Shown piece after piece: positions 23,086-35,884 of a stretch of DNA of 64,000 nt. This DNA comes from Bradysia coprophila (Eukaryota > Arthropoda > Insecta > Diptera > Sciaridae): positions 372,001-436,000 of the forward strand of contig NC_050737.1 of the NCBI RefSeq assembly GCF_014529535.1. The letters run 5' to 3'. The translations under genes were made by a program, and so were the position numbers. Position 1 is the stretch's first letter. Every line of letters starts with the position of its first letter. Below the pieces are notes generated by a model. That model was not told the origin of the DNA and did no database searches. It worked only from the letters and a program-made list of their open reading frames with translations.

Positions 23086-25122
23086 TTTTCATTGAATTCA
23101 TCAAGATTTTTCCTTTTATGAGTATTTTTGACCTTAAACCTGAATTTGAATTAAGTTTTTGATTTCATTATAACGTCACAGTACAGTCAAAAGTTGTTAC
23201 TCTAAATTTGTATGCTTGATATGACTTGTTTTGGCGAACTGTTTCGATATGTCCATTGTCCAGTCCAATATCCACCTATATTCTGCATTTAATATCCAGC
23301 TGTTTTCGTTTTAAGTTGGTAATTTTACAGTTAGCACTTATATGTGTAAAGAGAGGGTGTCATTCGCCCGCGCAATCGATTCGTTTAGCTTGACTTGAGT
23401 ATATAAATAAACTTCAGGGACAAAGGTGAAAACGAAATGATGATAATAATTTTATTGTCTACTATACAGCCGAGACATTGAAACCTCTGAACATTATACA
23501 AAGTTGTAGTTAGTCTACAAATCAGCTGATAGATAAAGGCATAATCTTATGTTAGACGCTGTGTAATCGTGTTTTTACGCAAATATTTCTTCTTCTTTTT
23601 CGTATAATTTAGAAATGAAGACATAATCAGATCAGTCTCCTTTGAATATTGTATATGGAAAAGACTATAAGTAGATTATCGTTGAAATGAATTATGAATG
23701 GTTCGTTTTCTACGAGTGGAGATAATATGATGGGATGGTTTGTTTATCAAGTTAAGATAGGGTTGGAAAGGAATCATTGGATGATACAAGAAAATCGATC
23801 ATTCATAGAAAAATCCATTTACCATTTTTGTATAACAAAGACTCAACAAAGAACAAGTGTTGTGGAGTGTGGAGGAACATAAGTGGTTATAGTGTTGTTT
23901 GGTATAGCTAGATGTGTTAAAATCGTTTGCGTAGTTTCGTTTGAGATTATGGCAAAATCGGTGGTTTTAGAAAAAAAAATGACATCAAAGTTAGTGCTTT
24001 AACGGCACTGTCATTCTCGTCAAAACAGGCAAAAACGTCAACTTTTCCATTTTTTTACACTCCACAAAAATTACTTAACATTTTTTCACGTTATATTAGT
24101 TCTTCAACCCACAAATACAATCCAACTAATATTAGATTAAAATATATACAGTAACGTCACTGTCTCGCCTGTTACACAAGTCAATGGACGAGTCATGTAC
24201 TAAAAGAAAAAGTGTGCACGAAATCTCTATCAATAGTTTTTTGTGTACCTGTTTTGGACGATTAATTTTAGGCAATTTCGCGAATGCAAGAGGCTGAAAT
24301 ATTTACATGCGGCAGAGGATTTTGTGGGTATCTAATTAAAGAGAAGCAGAATTTCTAAGCTTATTTCAGTTATTGTAAACCCATAGGGTCCACAACTCTT
24401 TTGCCATACAACAATTTGTTGTTTTGTTATGATTACCAATAAAAAAATTTTGCAAATCCCATGTACAAAACACTTTTCAAGATTTGGTGGTACCTACTGC
24501 CGCAATTTGGATAAAAAACAATTTCCAGTTTAAATGACAATTCTCTTGTTATTTCATTGGAAATTTTCCATTGTTTAGCCTGTGGTGAATATCAGATTAC
24601 AATGGAAAACTCAGCATAATTGTCGATATCATCAATGCAAAATTGTTTTTGGCTTTAATGCAGACTTAAAGAACCGCTATATTCTTCAATATTTTCAAAA
24701 GCTCGGTGGCGTTACCATGCTATTTGAACAAAGCAGGTTTCTTATGAGTAAAAAACAAATTCCGTTGGGAAATCTCATGTGCAAAACTTTTGAATTAAAT
24801 CAACGATGGAAATACAAAAACAAATTAGCAATTTTGCATTTCTCAGATCGATATTTATGTCGCGCCTTCCACTGTTTAACGCGTGCTACCAACGCGCTTC
24901 ACTCAAAGGTGATTCTAATGACAGCTGCGTACTACAGATACAAATTTTTTACAGTGCAAAAGTTTGTTTCCAGTTAACGTTCTTATCTTGTGTAATGTTA
25001 ACCGGTAATACTGCTCATGCTTGACTTGTGTTGGATGCTATAAATCGGATTACAATGGAAAGCGTAGCATAGTTGACGGTATCGGGGAATCTGGCATATG
25101 GTGCCAAAAGAACGCATTTTTA
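23086..25122. other. Intergenic stretch with scattered short open frames
   Basis: A 131-codon plus frame at 24582-24977 and neighbours have no recognisable domain. The start of that frame and the sequence near 25045 share the word TTACAATGGAAA with nearby similarity (AGCATAATTG / AGCATAGTTG), suggesting two diverged copies of a repeat instead of a gene. Confidence 0.4.
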
Positions 25123-25268
25123 AACTACGTAAAAGGTGAACTCGCACACCCAAGTTTATTGCTGCAAATGCTTTTTAGCCATGTCATCGACTTGGTCATC
25201 GACCTAATGCCTCCTTTACAAAATGTTGATATCGAAAAATTGTGTGTGAGTTCACCTTTTACGTAGTT
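25123..25268. mobile_element. 146-bp TIR element
   Basis: Ends AACTACGTAAAAGGTGAACT and the exact inverse (GAGTTCACCTTTTACGTAGT) give 21-bp perfect inverted repeats. Weaker pairing extends outside (AACGCATT / AATGCGTCG). No coding capacity worth calling. Confidence 0.85.
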
Positions 25269-26772
25269 GAACAATGCGTCGTTTTAGCACTGTGTGCCAA
25301 ATTACCCCACGCCTTGTCGACAACGCATAATTGCTAGTGTGCTTTTGACTTAATGAATAAATTTATCTCTTACCACACACATCCTACCAATGTCCTTATT
25401 TAATTACTAAATTCGATCACTCCTTCTATGCTCGGTATAATTTTCCCAAAAAGAACTATCAAATATTGATGCGAAAAGTGAGAGAAAAAACTGATATCGA
25501 AAAAATGTAAGCGACAAGAGCGATGCCATCGTTATAAAAGCCAATCCCATTATTCATTGTGTGTCAGTCATTGTTGAGTAAATAAGTGAGTTTTTCATTA
25601 ATACACAGCTAACGCTTTTTTTTTGCTTTTGCTTCATTTCTGAACAATCGTTTGCTCTGTGATTCACTTTTATATTTTGTAAATTCAGTCATCTTAAACA
25701 ACAATTTCATTGAAACTTCGCGACAACAATAAATCATTTGATATTGAAGAGTGAGATTGATTTAACAAGTAATATCCATCGCACTTTGTTGAGCCAAGCG
25801 ATGGATGCTTTACATTAGAAGAATGTGTATAATACACACAATATAAAGATGTTTTATAAGCAATAATAATAAATTAAAAATAAACAGAAACATTTTTCCA
25901 AAAATTACTAAAATTAATGCTATTTTATCTGAGTGGTTTGTTGACGTTGATAAATGTATCATTACGTTCCCTTTGCCTGTGTCGCAGCGCCATACTATTT
26001 AGCTAAACAAATTTGTTACAATTTTTATACGACTGGTAACTGTCGAAGGGTATCATAATTGGTTGTGAATTATGTTTGTGTCAGAGATTTTAATATTTTC
26101 ATCTTTTTTTTTTCTTTAGTCATCTTCTTCCTACAAACAGTGTATACGAACACGACCCATTTGATATATAAAGTGTAAGGAAAAAATGTAGTATTATACA
26201 TGCGATAAGAACATGAATTATTCCGTAAATTATTGCAAATTTAAATATAGAGCTCGGTGAAATGGTGAATGAAATGTACGTAAAAAAAATGAATATCTTC
26301 CATATACGTAGGGTGAAACGATTTTAAATTTTGATGGAATTTCCGTCCCATCGAAAGGGAAATGAAGGAAAAAGATTTTCGGACTTGTTCGTTTAGGAAT
26401 TCTCTGAATGTTTAAGATTAAACCGAGAACGATTTGAAAAAAGTGACTGTATGTTCGAAAAATCTTATTATGTGTGGAAAGTGTACAGTAAAACTCGAAA
26501 TACGAAAATGTCTTAAATAAAACGTCCAACACAGATACGTTCACAGCATTACTCATGCAGAGAAGCTAAACTCAGCAAAATTTTTCTTCATCCTCAATAT
26601 TTCTGAAAGGGAAACACTGCCCAACATAAGCGGAATATCGGTATAAAAGTTGAGTCGGTAGATACATAACAAGGAATAAATGTTTGAAAAGTACAGTTTT
26701 CTTGTGAATTTTGTTGAGCCGATGAAAAGCCGAGGTTAATAAAAACACACACGAAATCACGACTTCCCACTT
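25269..26772. other. Intergenic AT-rich stretch
   Basis: No gene is supported. A 108-codon minus frame at 26230-26556 is rich in F and S and looks like a chance frame in AT-rich DNA. Confidence 0.4.
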
Positions 26773-26911
26773 TGTTTAGGAAAAACGTTGTTCCTATAAC
26801 TTATGCCAAAAGGCTTTTTTAGCGAATTTCCAGCATTCGCCTCTGGCTCGAGCTGAAAACCTTTCATTCGCTAAAAATGTATTTTAGCGTGAGTTAGGAA
26901 AATAACTATTA
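26773..26911 (-). mobile_element. MITE family A, copy 2
   Basis: Inverted relative of 20882-21016. It shares AGGAAAAACGTTGTTCCTAT at one end, GTGAGTTAGGAAAATAACTA at the other, and inner GCTAAAAA blocks. Confidence 0.85.
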
Positions 26912-28743
26912 CAAGGTAAAGCCCTTTGAATAGTATTACTCGTTATAGACAACAATCTTTTACTTCATTAGGTTTAACATACATAAAAATTCGTTTGTTC
27001 GTCTTTGTCAATAACAGATGACTATCCTATTCAAAACGGTTTGCAATCCACAGCGCCGAAACATATGGTTAGTGCCGGCAACCAATTTAATATTTTTCTA
27101 GGAAATATTGTCATCATCGCAATAAGTTGAGTATGAAAAAGTCACACTTAGAAAGTTCTGCCTGCCTTATGTATGCCCTACTAATTTTTAGTTGGCAGAA
27201 CTGGATGTGTTTCGAGGCCGATATCCGCCGAATGGTCGCTTTTGATAAATTGACATTTGATAAATTTTAGAAATTCGAAATGGCGAAGCATCTTGTGAGC
27301 GGAGGGGATTTAGAACTTTCGGAAGGGAAGACAATATGGTATTTACGGGAAGTGAAAGAGCTCAAAAATCTTTGGAACTGAAACGTATTGAGATGATAGT
27401 GGATAGTTTCGAGGACCCGTTAACTCGGAATATAGGCTTTAGATGAAGTTTGTATGAGCCAGATTTTCTCGAATTTTGACTCGTTCGTAATCTGTGAATT
27501 GATACCAAACTTACTCGCATGGTCAGGATTCAATATGGCCGAGGGGATTTTTCAAGGTTTTGTAAAGTTTTAATAATCGTAAGATTTGAAGTGTGTATCA
27601 AGCAAAAGCAAATTTTTGTCGTAAGAACTTTCGGTCACTTTCCTTAGAAATTAATGACGCGGATAAAATTACAAAATCGCTCCATCCTCGAACTTATTAC
27701 ATCATATATTGTAGTTGCTTTGGCAAAGTTTATTTTTCTCGCTTTTCATAAATCCTTCATGGATGATCTTAGCGGGAAATCAAATTTATTTCCTCACTTG
27801 CATATTACATTACACTTCATTCCATTCGCACTTTCTTCTTCTTCTTCATCTTTTTGTCATCGAAATCAGCACTTAAAATTTATTTTTTTTGTATTTTTCC
27901 ACTTTTAGGGTAAACGAGCCATGCACAATATCAAATATCATAAAGGAACCCGTCGGAATAATAAGATGATTTGCTTATTGAATCTCACCTTCTCTTACCA
28001 TATAATGTCTGACATAAATGTAATACACAAACAGACAACAACAACAACAAATGTTCTTCGTTTCCCCTTTCATATTTAGGTATTTTGTAAAAAAGGAAAT
28101 CAAATGGGTTCCATCAACAACACACATAAATACAAACCCTATTATTACTGTGCCGATTTTTTATTAAAAGGGATTTTCTCAATTGGAAAAATAAGATATA
28201 AATACACGACTTTCCTAGTGGGAACAGACATCAAACCATTTTCTTCGTTCTTTCAAATTCAACGGTATCGCTTTTATCGAAATCATTTTATACGAAGAGG
28301 GTTAAAGGTTTTCTTAATATTTTTCGATTTTTATGTTATTAGTTTCTACAGGGCAATATGTAAACGAACTTTTTCCTCAAAACTCTCCAACAATTTGAAT
28401 TACAGCTCCCGTAGGAGGAAGTAGTAAGAAAAGATGATGAAGGAAAAAAAAACCTTTCTTCCTTCTTTACGAATTCATATACATTTTGCCAAGGTGTACT
28501 ATATACTGATTACATTCAACAAGAGAGAGTGTAATAAGATTTAATTTTTCGGGCTTATTCGTTGGTGTCTATTCATCTTTCAACAAGAATTTTTTTCTTT
28601 GCCAGCTACACACTTTCGTATCAGATTATTTCGGTAAATTAAATATGAAAAGTTAAATGTACTCAGGAAGACTCTCAATTCAAGAGTCGTGTTATGTCTT
28701 ACAATGTAATAAGACGATTTTTCGAAACATATGAGTGAGGGGT
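26912..28743. other. Intergenic AT-rich stretch
   Basis: No gene is supported. A TTC simple repeat occurs at about 27837-27855 and AAC repeats near 28040. Confidence 0.4.
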
Positions 28744-28930
28744 CGTTCAAAAAGAATCATTGAACGAGTCGACAGCTATGTATATCTAGGACATAAACTG
28801 AAGTTAGGTCTGGACAACCAAACTGCAGAAATAAGACGTAGGATTGCTCTTGCATGGGCAGCGTTCGGAAAACTCAGACTAATTTTCAAAAGCAAAATGA
28901 ATAATAGTCTGAAACGAAAAAAGAATGGTG
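28744..28930 (+). pseudogene. LINE reverse-transcriptase C-terminal fragment
   Basis: The open segment reads RIIERVDSYVYLGHKLKLG, then EIRRRIALAWAAFGKLRLIF. This is the conserved block at the end of the reverse-transcriptase domain in RTE/jockey-like non-LTR retrotransposons (YVYLG, then EI-x-RRI-x-LAWAAFGKL). Only about 60 codons survive, with no endonuclease or upstream RT motifs nearby. It is a short dead fragment of a LINE, and the clade cannot be fixed from this piece. Confidence 0.85.
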
Positions 28931-29956
28931 TTCTTTGAATTTTCCGCTCCTCGAGTACGCCATAAAAATCGAGACCCAAGTTTCTATTTATCTATCAATG
29001 ATTACAACAGTATCCCAACGAAATAGACATATGCTCGTTCACTGAAGATATGAGTGGACTGGACATATACCAAATTTTTCTCACAGCCCAAAGTTCGCCC
29101 ATTGTAGAAAAATCGCCCGAGAATGAAATTTCCAAGCCCAGTCTTATAAAGTTTTTATTTCGTACAGTGGGTTTTCCAAGTACTTCCCATTTTTCGCAAA
29201 GTTTGGGAATAAATGGGCGTAATTTCCGTAGGTATTTACTTCTAAATAATACCAAAAGTGCTTCCCCCCTTGTCATCCTCATGAATCTGCTATATCAGTT
29301 TGACAATATTACTAAAGCCATACGCCAAATTCTGTGCAAATTTTACAGGCACAATAGTCTTTGATCTTCAAATATATGCTCCCCTATTTTCCACTTTTAT
29401 AAGCATACGATGACACCCCAACCTCGGACGGTCTTTTTGAAATTCTCCCGTGTACAGGTTGATGTGATGTTACAATAAGTCGTAGAGATTTTACGAAAGA
29501 GGTTTATGATTACCAAAGCAATAATATTCAAAGCTGACGTATTACGTGACTGGATTTATCTTTAAACCGAATAATAAATTTCTGTAATCTTAAATGGAAA
29601 ACTAAGTCATCTCAACGGATAAGGTCAAGCGAAATGAAAAGCAAAATAAAAATTCTCCTCTAGTTTAAGACAATAAAGTGCATTACAGATTGGTAATGTC
29701 ACACAAGGTCACTGAAAAACGAATACAAATGTTATAATACCTATCTACACGTTCCCACAACTCCTATAGGAATAAAGTGTGATTTCGTTTGCATATAATC
29801 CAAATAATTATGTCGATTTAGTTTGAATCGTTCTCTTTATAGAACTCTGTTTGATTTTGTGCCGGTGAGTGGCATTTTTCTTTCGTTGTAAACTTTGATG
29901 TTCATGTAGGTCCTCAAACCTTTATCTGGAGAAGTTTCGAACATTGAGCGGTGGAT
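28931..29956. other. Sequence downstream of the LINE fragment
   Basis: No gene is supported. It may contain decayed LINE sequence, but none that I can recognise in any frame. Confidence 0.35.
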
Positions 29957-30137
29957 TTTGATCAGATCTTATCAAATGATAAGTTTGTAGGATATTGGCT
30001 CCTATGGGAGAGAATGTGAGAGAATTGCATTCAAAATTCACTCACATTACATTCTCTCCCATAGGAGCCAATTGTCATTCACATGTTCCTTATATCTCGC
30101 CACAGGCGTACCAACTTATCATTTATCTGATTTTGAT
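29957..30137. mobile_element. 181-bp fold-back element
   Basis: The inner arms TTGGCTCCTATGGGAGAGAA and the inverse (29995-30072) are near-perfect. The pairing extends outward with AAATGATAAGTT / AACTTATCATTT and ATCAGAT / ATCTGAT. No coding frame. Confidence 0.82.
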
Positions 30138-32538
30138 TTAATATGAAACAAATCCCTTCGACCAGGATGCTTCCGTCTGCCGATACATCTCATAGCTTCA
30201 TACGCATTTGAATTGTTTGTTGTTGTTGTACTGTCGTTGTTCCTTTTTTCTATTCTATTCTGTTTCGTACATATTAACACCATTTAACCATTCACAGATG
30301 GTAAGCATATCAGCACTATTGTTTTATGTTTTTGATGCATTGTCGGCTGTATTCGTAACACACTAAATAAATTGATCGATTGATCGGATCTTTTACTTGA
30401 TCTAAGAATTTTTAAGATATTGATTTCAAATCTTTTACTTCATTTTTTTAACATGCGTTTTGCTACGTAAGACCGCAGAGGATCGTGACTTTTATTTGGT
30501 AGCCGGATTCTTCGGACGGTGAACAGTCATTCTTTGTTGATTTGAATCACCGAACGCAATGAGAGTTGCATTCATCAACATATACCATCAAATTATACAT
30601 GAGAAAACACTTAAAAATTACCCTATCTTCACAATCAAGCCCTGATCTGACATATTATCGAAGTAGTATCAATTGACTTGATTCTTATATGCATACTCCA
30701 ATACAAACGCCTCACTGAGCACAATGTTACAAATAAAAGAGCATTCTTTTCATCATTGGACTTGAAGTTTAATGAACCATTTGATTTGGAGTAGGTACAT
30801 TAGTAGGTACATCGACAATGGGACAATAAATTTGGCCAAAAGAATTACATTTACGACATTGAATTCGATCTGATTACTGTCGCATATTTACATTTCTGAG
30901 GACAAAATTTTAGTCACTATTTTAGTAGATTCTCTGTGCAGACTGTATCTGTATAATTTTAATGCTAAATTTATGTGAACAGATAACCAAAGTGGTTAAC
31001 ACAACTTACTCTTTTTGTCAACATTTATGTATTCATTTTGTTAACAGATTTCGATACTATACATTTTTGTTGTCATTTAAATTGACAGAAGACAGAATAT
31101 GATCCTCCATTTGCAAATCTACGAATTCGCCAGACCTCAATTTAAACGAATAGTTGTAGAGAGCTTTAATTATTTGAGAACTGTGTTTAAAATGCGGTTG
31201 AAGAGATTTGAAGTTTTAATGACTCTTGTGTTCGAAATACCTTTTTCTACCAAAATTTAATTAGTTTTGTACCAAGAAGGAAACATATAACCAATTTGTA
31301 AATAGACAAAATTTACATAGAAAACATTTTAATTTGCTCGGTTTTATGACGAACTTCTTAACTCGACCGTGGTATTATGTGCGGGAGTGTAGTGAATGCT
31401 CAATTGCTCATTACTAAAATTTCCGTTTTGCATACAGAGCATTGTGTACATGGAAAATTTACTATACAACTCTTGTATGCGAAACAAAAGAAGCTTTGCA
31501 GCTTAATGATAATTACAATAAAAACTGAATTTTGTGACTATAAAAACGAATCTTCTGAAAAGTGAAAACAGACTAACTCTCAGAGTAAAAGTTTTGCCAT
31601 TTTCTCATGGCTCGGAAACTTTAAAAGAAACAGAGCTTTAGTAGAATGAAATTGTCGAATTTAGTGTAAACAGAGCCAATGTCATAAAAATTTCTTTAAT
31701 TTTCTCTACAACCTAAGTAAGTCGCGGCAATAATGTCTAATCGTCTGTGTCTACTTAACAAAAAGAAATTTACTATCGATTGGTAACGTTTGACTGATAC
31801 GAAACATACTTTTTGACAAAAATTTATCTTTGCAAAGCACACTTAACGAAGGTTTAAGCCAGCAATTTCAAGTCTAATTATTATTTTAAGAAAACTTTCG
31901 GTAATGATTAAAGTAAATACTTGCACCGTCATTCAATTTATAGAAGTAAAAGTTTTTTACCGTTACGCATATTCTAGCAGTTTGTGAATAATTTTACATT
32001 TGTTGTGTGATTTAGTGCCATCTAGGGTTGAGTTTAGTTTTCATTGACATAATGATGTTGTCCTTAAAAGGAAGTAGCATATAAAAAGCTCACGTTATTG
32101 AAAGTGCAAAAAAAGCTTTTTCTTGTTTCATTGTGACCATTGTGACTTGACCAAGTTATGTACGTTTAACACAACATATACAATATTCTACCAGAGGGAA
32201 TATTCACGCTAAATCATTTTTCATACAAAAAAATAAGTTTTGCTATCCAGCTTGGAAACGTAGCTGCGATCATCGGAACGATTCCACAAAATGCGAAATA
32301 GAAGAAAACTTAGCCGCCGATTGTAAAATTTGATCATTGTTAATAAAATTGTTTAAAAAGCTAGTTAAAGGACAAAATCGTTAAGACATTGATGTTGCAC
32401 TGATCTATTTAATAAAATGAACAAAGACCATGATTAACCGCGTATCTATTCGCAGTTCTCAAGTTGTGATTCGAAAAATTTCTTCTTTAATCTGTTTTTA
32501 TCATTTTTATGCAAAATTTTATGCAAAATGGGTTTGTC
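30138..32538. other. Intergenic AT-rich stretch
   Basis: No gene, tRNA or strong repeat seen over 2.4 kb. Confidence 0.4.
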
Positions 32539-32690
32539 CAACGCACTTCAAGCGTAAGTTGTACTCTAAATAGAGTACTGAAACTGGACAATATATCAAA
32601 CAAATTTTGGCAATGTAAAAAAATCTGTAAAAAATTTTCATACAAAATAGTACTCTATTTGGCAGCTGTCACTCAAAGCACTTTTGGTTG
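32539..32690 (+). mobile_element. MITE family B, copy A (right end eroded)
   Basis: Begins CAACGCACTTCAAGCGTAAG, then TAGAGTACTGAAACTGGACA and CATACAAAATAGTACTCTAT as in copies B-D. The expected right end GCTTGAAGTGCGTTG is degraded here. Its TAGAGTACTGAAACT block may pair with 34295-34315 beyond the fold-back that follows. Confidence 0.8.
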
Positions 32691-32877
32691 GTTGGTTTGT
32701 CTCAAATGACTTTTGTTGGAACACTTTTTAACTCTTGAGATTTACTTATCGACAGTCAAAACAAAGTGCGCTAGAATCCACCTACTCACAATTCCTCACA
32801 ACAATCTTAGAATTCCACAGCTTTTTGAAATGATTTTGATATTCTGCTGCTCATGCTGAGTTTAAAACATGTTTCCA

Positions 32878-34280
32878 AGTTCTGAAAGTACAGGTTGAGA
32901 CAACTCTGAGTTGATCAGAAAGGCTGTGACAGTGTCACAGTGTGACACACAAATTTATATGAAAAATGCTAAGGTAAATATATGCAAAGTATATTAAACA
33001 CTGAAGGTAATACAGACCCTCAGCGGATCAGAGAAATTACGGATCCAAACTTTCAGGTGAATTCATTTTCGTATGTTGTCTAACTTACACTTGTGCAACA
33101 TGACGGCCCTAAATCCTTTCAATTCACCACTAAATACAACTTGACGCAAACAAATTTTATATGTGTGCAACATAACGCCGCTAATCCCGAGCAAAAAAAA
33201 AATCGACCAAAAAGTATATGAAAGTATATGACTATTTCCTTGTAAACTTGTGAACTGTGAAGTATTTCGATTTTTTCCCATACAACAGTATACAGTATGA
33301 GAAACAGTATATGGAAATTCAGTATACCGTCATGCACTTTCATATACTTATTTAGCATATCACCCCGTATACTTTTATATACTCATGACGCTCTGGTGAC
33401 ATTTGTGAGAAAGTTGAAATTTTCCACAAAACTTGCTTCCAATGAAATATGACATTTTCAGTTTTGATTACCCATCTTCGAGCCCATCCTCGTTTAGTCA
33501 TAATCTTTATTGACTTTGGAGAATGAGAAAATTATTGAAACAAAATTTTTCTTATCAGTTGCACATTTTTCTGCTAATATCCGTTGTCGCCAGACAGTCC
33601 CTAATACCTAACGAGACAAAGCCCTACACATATTCCTAACAAGATAAAGCCCTACCGGTACGCCTAACAAGAAAAACGACAACGGAATTAACAGTATAAT
33701 GTGAACTGATAAGAAAATGTTTCATGAATTTTCATATTTTTGAACATTGGTTTACATGTCACCTCACAAGGATGTTGCCCCGACGAGAATTAATGGCAGA
33801 CTGACTTTTAGTATGCAAGAGTATACATAAGGGTACGAGTAAATACTGTTCAGTAAATACTAGTATTTAATTATACCCTTATATATACTCCTGGAACAGC
33901 AGTATATAAAAGTTTATGATCATATACTTAAAAACAAGTATATGCATACGCAACTTGACGCAAACGAATTCAATAGTGTGCACCTGAAAGTTTGGATCCG
34001 TGTGTAACTGTAGATTTGCATTACCTTCAGTGTTTATATACTTTGGAAAAAGGCAACTTAATAACACGAAGGCGAGTGACACCGAAATTGATAAACGCAT
34101 TCAGTACAGATTGTGTGTGAAATCAACTTGAAGAAAATGTTTTTTTTTTAAGGAAAATTCGGAATTTTGTTTTTGTTAAATTGCCTCTTTCATATAAACT
34201 TCGTATCCGCTGACGCAATTTGTGTGTCGCCCCCTTTGTGATCAACTCAGAGTTATCTTCACCTGTTCTTTCAGAACCTT
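32878..34280. mobile_element. ~1.4-kb fold-back element with discontinuous arms
   Basis: The outer arms TTCTGAAAGTACAGGTTGAG plus CAACTCTGAGTTGATC (32880-32918) return inverted at 34239-34280. A second pair at 32984-33060 and 33982-34052 includes CACTGAAGGTAAT and GGATCCAAACTTTCAGGTG. The centre is rich in GTATATGAAAGTATATG-like words. There is no transposase frame. It is a large non-autonomous DNA element or an old inverted duplication. Confidence 0.8.
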
Positions 34281-35034
34281 GACACTGTTAGTTTCAGTAC
34301 TTTATTAAGAGTACTCTTCATATTTGTAGTATACCACAGAAATGATAACAGATTTTCGCAATTTTCGTACAACAGGTGAAATGTCAAACTCACTTTGTGT
34401 TTATATGGACATTGGTGGCCTACAAATACCAACCTTGTAAAATAGTAAATAATTAATTTTCGACTCGACGGATCGAAGTCAAACAGAGTGTAATATCTTT
34501 TCACACCGTGTTAAACTGAACACAAATGTGGGGCCATTGGACTCAATTGTTGCCATCTGTTATCATTTCTCTGTAGTATACATATCAGTTTCCGCTCAAA
34601 TTTTTGGTTTGATCGCACGTTTTGCGATCTCCAATTGATGCTCCTGCCCTCCTGGTAATGAAGTCAGTCTTCAAATGATTTTTGAACAGATATCTATTCT
34701 TTATCAAAACTAAATTGAATAATTGTGTTCTGGATCTCGATAGTTAGTAATTTACTTACTGAATTTTCCTGATTTTGACTACATGTATATGTACTTCCAC
34801 ATTCAAATTGTTCGAATACGAAATTTGAAATGTCAATATTAGAGTCGTGAAAAGATATCGAATGCGTCATTTCCGTCTTTTCCCTTTGCTACACATGCAT
34901 CACTAGCGAATATGATTCCTTTTACCAAAGTCGTGAAATTTTATTTCACGGATCGATGTATTATTATTGCTTTATTATTTATAACAAATCTATATTTGTT
35001 TGAATAAAAAATATTTCATAAGCCAACCGGCTTA
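34281..35034. other. Intergenic stretch
   Basis: No gene is supported. AT-rich with no repeat I can define. Confidence 0.35.
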
Positions 35035-35452
35035 CATCGTGACGACGGGAAACGTCCAGATGGAATGACCCTCATTCCATGGTCGAAAGGCAAATGTCTC
35101 GTATGGGACGCAACGTGTGTGGATACATTTGCGGAATCATTTTTACAACCAACTTCGGTGAAAGCTGGATCAGATCAAGCAGTTCGTAAAAAACAGAGAC
35201 TGTACCAACAAATAAAGAGTCTAAATTACAAATTTGTTGCTCTAGCAGTCGAAACGATGGACCATGGTCAAATGAAGCGAAAAACTTCTTTCTTTGTCTT
35301 GGAAAGAACTTGCAAAAGATATTTGGCGATCCTCGGTGCATTGCATTTTTGTACCAGTGAATATCTCTAGCCATACAAAGACATAACGCCACATGCATTA
35401 TGGGAAGTATTCCCGATGGCATAAAGATCGACGAAATTTTCAATTTATAACA
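35035..35452 (+). pseudogene. LINE 3'-ORF remnant (restriction-like endonuclease region)
   Basis: Contains [35 protein letters not shown] and AVETM, matching the better preserved element at 59923-60652 (DDGKRPDGM, then PW-S-GK, LLWDVT). Beyond AVETM the family similarity continues in another frame ([15 protein letters not shown] and a terminal IDEIFNL), so at least one frameshift and one in-frame stop break it. The zinc-knuckle part upstream is missing. This is a truncated, decayed copy of the same kind of non-LTR element. Confidence 0.82.
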
Positions 35453-35500
35453 AAACGTTGTTAAAATAATGCGAAACATTTTCCAATAAACATTGATTTA

Positions 35501-35671
35501 GACAACAACAGCAACAACAACGCTACAAGATCAGAAGAGATTCCGGTAACATCGAAAGCAAAAGCCAATAAGGGCGGCAATACGCCCTCTAGTGACACTG
35601 ATTTAGAGTGTAACCACTCTGACTCTGGATCGAATGACACATGTATTGACACTCTGTACGACGAACTTTAA
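35501..35671 (+). CDS. Candidate terminal coding exon, unknown gene
   Basis: An open segment of about 56 codons, opening after an acceptor-like TTGATTTAG, encodes an Asn-rich start then RSEEIPVTSKAKANKGGN and ends DTCIDTLYDEL followed by a stop. Its acidic, serine-rich composition is more protein-like than its surroundings. It begins about 50 bp after the LINE remnant. No upstream partner exon could be assigned, and I do not recognise the family. Confidence 0.3.
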   Translation, partial: DNNSNNNATRSEEIPVTSKAKANKGGNTPSSDTDLECNHSDSGSNDTCIDTLYDEL

Positions 35672-35884
35672 GTTTTCTTAAATATATCCAAAAATTTGTA
35701 TAATTTGTGTATTTGCAACGAAATCGACTTCTTATTACTATTCGTGGGTCAAATAACTAATTAAATGAATCATTTCTAGTTTTTCCCACAAATTTCACTT
35801 TATTCAGATTTTGTAGTACAAAATGTACTACATCGAAATCACAAATACTTTGTGAAAGAGTTCAGCTACTGTCATGGAGTATTT

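Noticed and set aside
24582-25266. Consecutive plus-strand frames up to 131 codons
   Set aside because: They overlap a diverged repeat word (TTACAATGGAAA) and a TIR element, with no domain and no consistent splice model.
26230-26556. 108-codon minus-strand frame
   Set aside because: Composition dominated by F, S, I and L as expected from AT-rich chance frames; no motif.
28104-28424. 106-codon plus-strand frame
   Set aside because: Random-looking basic/aromatic content; no start context, domain or conservation signal visible.
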